Shown: positions 61,874 to 64,000 of the stretch, one piece after another | How positions within the stretch are numbered: the first letter of the stretch is position 1 | Layout of the letters: each line of letters opens with the position of its first letter | Assembly (NCBI GenBank): GCA_017645945.1 | Contig: JAGCNL010000011.1 | Coordinates: 1 to 64,000 of the forward strand | From: Salinivirgaceae bacterium | GTDB lineage: Bacteria > Bacteroidota > Bacteroidia > Bacteroidales > SZUA-534 | Reading direction: 5' to 3' | DNA length: 64,000 nt | Program-made: the position numbers and the translations under genes | Notes under the pieces: generated by a model | Databases searched by the model: none | The model's input: only the letters and a program-made list of their open reading frames with translations | What the model was told of the DNA's origin: nothing

Positions 61874-63115
61874 CTACCTTATAATCAGCATCAGATTGCT
61901 GTCGGATGATTTCAAAACGGTCCCGGCAGGAACAAAGATTTTGTCGCCAGGTTTCACGTTCGAGAAGATGGTATGCTTGCCCACGCCATCGTAACTGTTG
62001 ATTTTCACAATCTTGCGGCCTTGCTTGTAGTATAGGTAGTAACGGCTGTTCTGAGGATTGTTAATCACATCGAGCATCTGCTGGTTATCAGCAAAATAGC
62101 TGTACAATGTGTGGCCGTCCTCAATCAAAAGGTAGAAATCCTGCTCTGTTGCCGGAACGGTGAAAGCTACTTTACTGTCGATGCTGAGCGGGTCTGATTC
62201 CAAAACGTTGACGTAATAGCGCTCAGTGAACGATTTGCGAATGCGGCCGTTATCGATACCCGATATAATATTTCTGAACATTTGGTCGAGAAGCGTTTCG
62301 GGCAGCTCTGGCAATTCGCGGCAGACGAGGCTCAAGTTTATCAGCGCGAAAAGGTTCTCGCGGTAGTTGGCCGAATCGAGCTCAACGGCATTGTATTTGG
62401 CAAACATCTCCTCATACATCAGGCTGCGCACCATCACCTTTTCGGCGTAAGCGAAAGCGTCATCACCTGAGCCGTTGTAATTTTTCAAGCCATCGAGCTT
62501 ATGCTCGGCGTCGTAACCCTTAACAATCGGCAGAAACTCAAACGGAAAACGCACCTGCATGCGGTTGCTGAGAAAATAGTGCTCGCCGTTACGGTTGAAG
62601 GCGAAGAATGATTTCCATGTGTCGCGGTCGGTGCGGTAGAGCATCCTCGCTGTTTTGTAGTAAAGTTGCGGCAAGCCGATGCTCATTCCCTGGTCGCCTT
62701 TGATGTAGGGGTTGAAGGCCGACTCGGTGAACTGCTGTGCCAGCACTATGCTCAGCGCTGGCGCGTTGATGCCGTATTTCTTGTAAGCGCGCCAGGCCTC
62801 CTGCTCATAGAGCGGCACCAGGTCGGACGGCACGTAACCCACACCCATCTTGTATTTGGCGTTGTAAAGCGCATAGTATCGGGTTGAACCATTGCGGAAA
62901 CTGATGAGCTCAGGCGGAATATGGAAATTGGACGGAATACCTTCCTCGGTCCATTTGGCGGTGCGGGCCTCGTATTGCTTACGGAAAGTGGCCTTGTTCT
63001 TCTCGGTCATGCGCCAATAGTTCACCAGCCTTTTCATATCGGCATCGGCCGACGATTGCGCCACTGCTGCCATGCCGGCAAGAAGAAGACAGAAAAGCAG
63101 TAAGCGTTTTTTCAT
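61874..63115 (-). CDS. Secreted lysozyme-like (SLT-type) protein
   Basis: A 413-residue protein with a signal peptide (KKRLLLFCLLLAGMAAVAQ). A lysozyme-like core (about 115-165) has QQFTESAFNPYIKGDQGMSI followed by GLPQLY, with E131 in the position of the catalytic Glu of transglycosylases. A helical middle and a LysM-like or beta C-terminus (about 330-413, ending FVPAGTVLKSSDSNLMLIIR) follow. Peptidoglycan cleavage is likely but not certain. ATG 63115 gives the normal signal peptide; a longer frame is rejected. It converges with metY. Confidence 0.65.
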   Translation of the reverse strand: MKKRLLLFCLLLAGMAAVAQSSADADMKRLVNYWRMTEKNKATFRKQYEARTAKWTEEGIPSNFHIPPELISFRNGSTRYYALYNAKYKMGVGYVPSDLVPLYEQEAWRAYKKYGINAPALSIVLAQQFTESAFNPYIKGDQGMSIGLPQLYYKTARMLYRTDRDTWKSFFAFNRNGEHYFLSNRMQVRFPFEFLPIVKGYDAEHKLDGLKNYNGSGDDAFAYAEKVMVRSLMYEEMFAKYNAVELDSANYRENLFALINLSLVCRELPELPETLLDQMFRNIISGIDNGRIRKSFTERYYVNVLESDPLSIDSKVAFTVPATEQDFYLLIEDGHTLYSYFADNQQMLDVINNPQNSRYYLYYKQGRKIVKINSYDGVGKHTIFSNVKPGDKIFVPAGTVLKSSDSNLMLIIR

Positions 63116-63260
63116 GACAAGGCACATTTTATTCGGGCTGCAAATATAAAACAAATCAGCGTGTTATGAAAATCGGGCCTTCAGACTGCTTTTTTCGCCC
63201 ATTTCATGCCCATTTTTGTCTTTTTGGTTGTTTGTCGATATCTCTACGTGCGGTTGTCGA

Positions 63261-63268
63261 TAATTTTG
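63261..63268 (+). promoter_or_regulatory. -7 promoter box of the histidine phosphatase gene
   Basis: TAATTTTG matches TAnnTTTG exactly. TTTG at 63231-63234 is 26 bp upstream, longer than usual. Confidence 0.4.
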
Positions 63269-63333
63269 GCCGTATATTTTTAATTCTCAAAATTCGATTG
63301 TTAATTTGTTTAGTAATTAAAAATCTAACAACT

Positions 63334-64000
63334 ATGCACCGCATTTCACTAATCGCTATTGGTCTTTTGTGCTTTGCCACCACACAAGCGCAAACCACAA
63401 AAGAGGAAATGATTGCCAACCTGAAAAAAACAGGCGGCAACAACATGGTCTATCAGCCCGAAATAAAACCGCAGGCACCTGCGCCAAAAGGGTATAAACC
63501 ATTCTATATCAGTCACTACGGCCGTCATGGCTCGCGCTATCACTATTCGGGTTTCGACTACCAGATGTTCCAGCGCATGATGAACTCGGCATACGACGCC
63601 AACGCTCTCACCGATGCTGGAAAAGACCTTAAAAACCGTGTCGACCGTCTTTGCGAAGATGGCATCAGCCGCGCCGGTGACCTTACGCAGACTGGTTTCA
63701 ACCAGCACCAAGGCATTGCCGAGCGCATGGTGAACTCGTTCCCCGAGGTGTTTGCCGACAATGCCAATATTGTTGTCAAATCGTCGACATCGCACCGCGT
63801 TCTGTGCAGCATGGACGCCTTCATGCAGAAGATGAAAGCCATGCGCCCGACACTGAACGTCACAACAGAGTCGAGCAAGCGTATAATGAGCTATATCAAC
63901 AACGAAGAGCGTGACTCGGTTACCCGCTACCTGAACCGCACCGATGGTTTCCGCAAGGCCAACGCTGCCATCGAACATGATTTGGTTCATCCCGAAAGAC
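63334..64000 (+). CDS. Histidine acid phosphatase (MINPP/phytase-like), 3' part outside window
   Basis: The first 222 codons of a secreted enzyme; the frame is open to the edge. The signal peptide ends at ATTQAQ (about 20). The RHG active-site motif is YGRHGSRY (R64, H65), and KSSTSHRVLCSMDAFMQKM follows as in this clade. Histidine acid phosphatases of the multiple inositol polyphosphate phosphatase type hydrolyse phytate; gut Bacteroides have such enzymes. The proton-donor motif lies beyond the window, so the exact substrate is uncertain. Confidence 0.85.
   Translation, partial: MHRISLIAIGLLCFATTQAQTTKEEMIANLKKTGGNNMVYQPEIKPQAPAPKGYKPFYISHYGRHGSRYHYSGFDYQMFQRMMNSAYDANALTDAGKDLKNRVDRLCEDGISRAGDLTQTGFNQHQGIAERMVNSFPEVFADNANIVVKSSTSHRVLCSMDAFMQKMKAMRPTLNVTTESSKRIMSYINNEERDSVTRYLNRTDGFRKANAAIEHDLVHPER

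Overview
The window comes from a member of the Bacteroidota, most likely order Bacteroidales. Three kinds of evidence agree. Gene content is typical of the group: TypA, a GTPase-deficient-looking EF-G paralogue, DUF4271-HemD, SurE-LpxB, a TonB-dependent receptor, VDLGLPSG-type lipoproteins and a type IX secretion tail. Several genes carry the Bacteroidota promoter form TTTG-N20-TAnnTTTG. Ribosome binding sites are almost absent. No rRNA, tRNA, CRISPR array, insertion sequence or prophage was seen, so this reads as ordinary chromosome with several surface-protein loci.

Left end (1-7.5 kb). A very large BspA-like surface protein runs leftward off the window. It carries a leucine-rich repeat block, two GLUG blocks and tandem Ig-like repeats. 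Upstream on the same strand are three unlisted micro-ORFs of 37, 36 and 27 codons. Beyond them are direct repeats with an exact 21-bp period and a CCGTTCGTT core, the layout expected for LytTR regulators. The divergent gene encodes a LytTR response regulator with no histidine kinase in view. This looks like a self-contained regulatory unit and is the best candidate here for an undescribed system. Next to it is a HepT/MntA toxin-antitoxin pair with a frameshifted hepT.

Housekeeping block (7.5-20 kb): typA, dnaN, DUF4271-hemD, divIC/ftsB, hflX, an HU gene, the EF-G2-like gene, a small lipoprotein, ilvE and thrH, most separated by clear terminators.

Envelope and metabolism block (20-42 kb): a patatin fused to an outer-membrane barrel, an S41 protease lipoprotein, an O-methyltransferase-like protein, a SpoIID protein and a recent tandem duplication of two lipoproteins with their promoters and terminators. 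Then come panB-surE-small membrane protein-lpxB, a TonB-dependent receptor and an alpha/beta-hydrolase lipoprotein. A SAM riboswitch precedes metX. The block ends with dgt-lspA, a DksA-like protein and a voltage-gated-type ion channel.

Right end (42-64 kb). One 16.6-kb gene encodes a 5525-residue secreted protein made of six similar modules and ending in a type IX sorting domain. It is followed by a GT39-type glycosyltransferase, O-acetylhomoserine sulfhydrylase (which uses the product of MetX), a lysozyme-like secreted protein and the start of a histidine acid phosphatase/phytase gene. The two largest genes, at either end, both encode repetitive cell-surface proteins.
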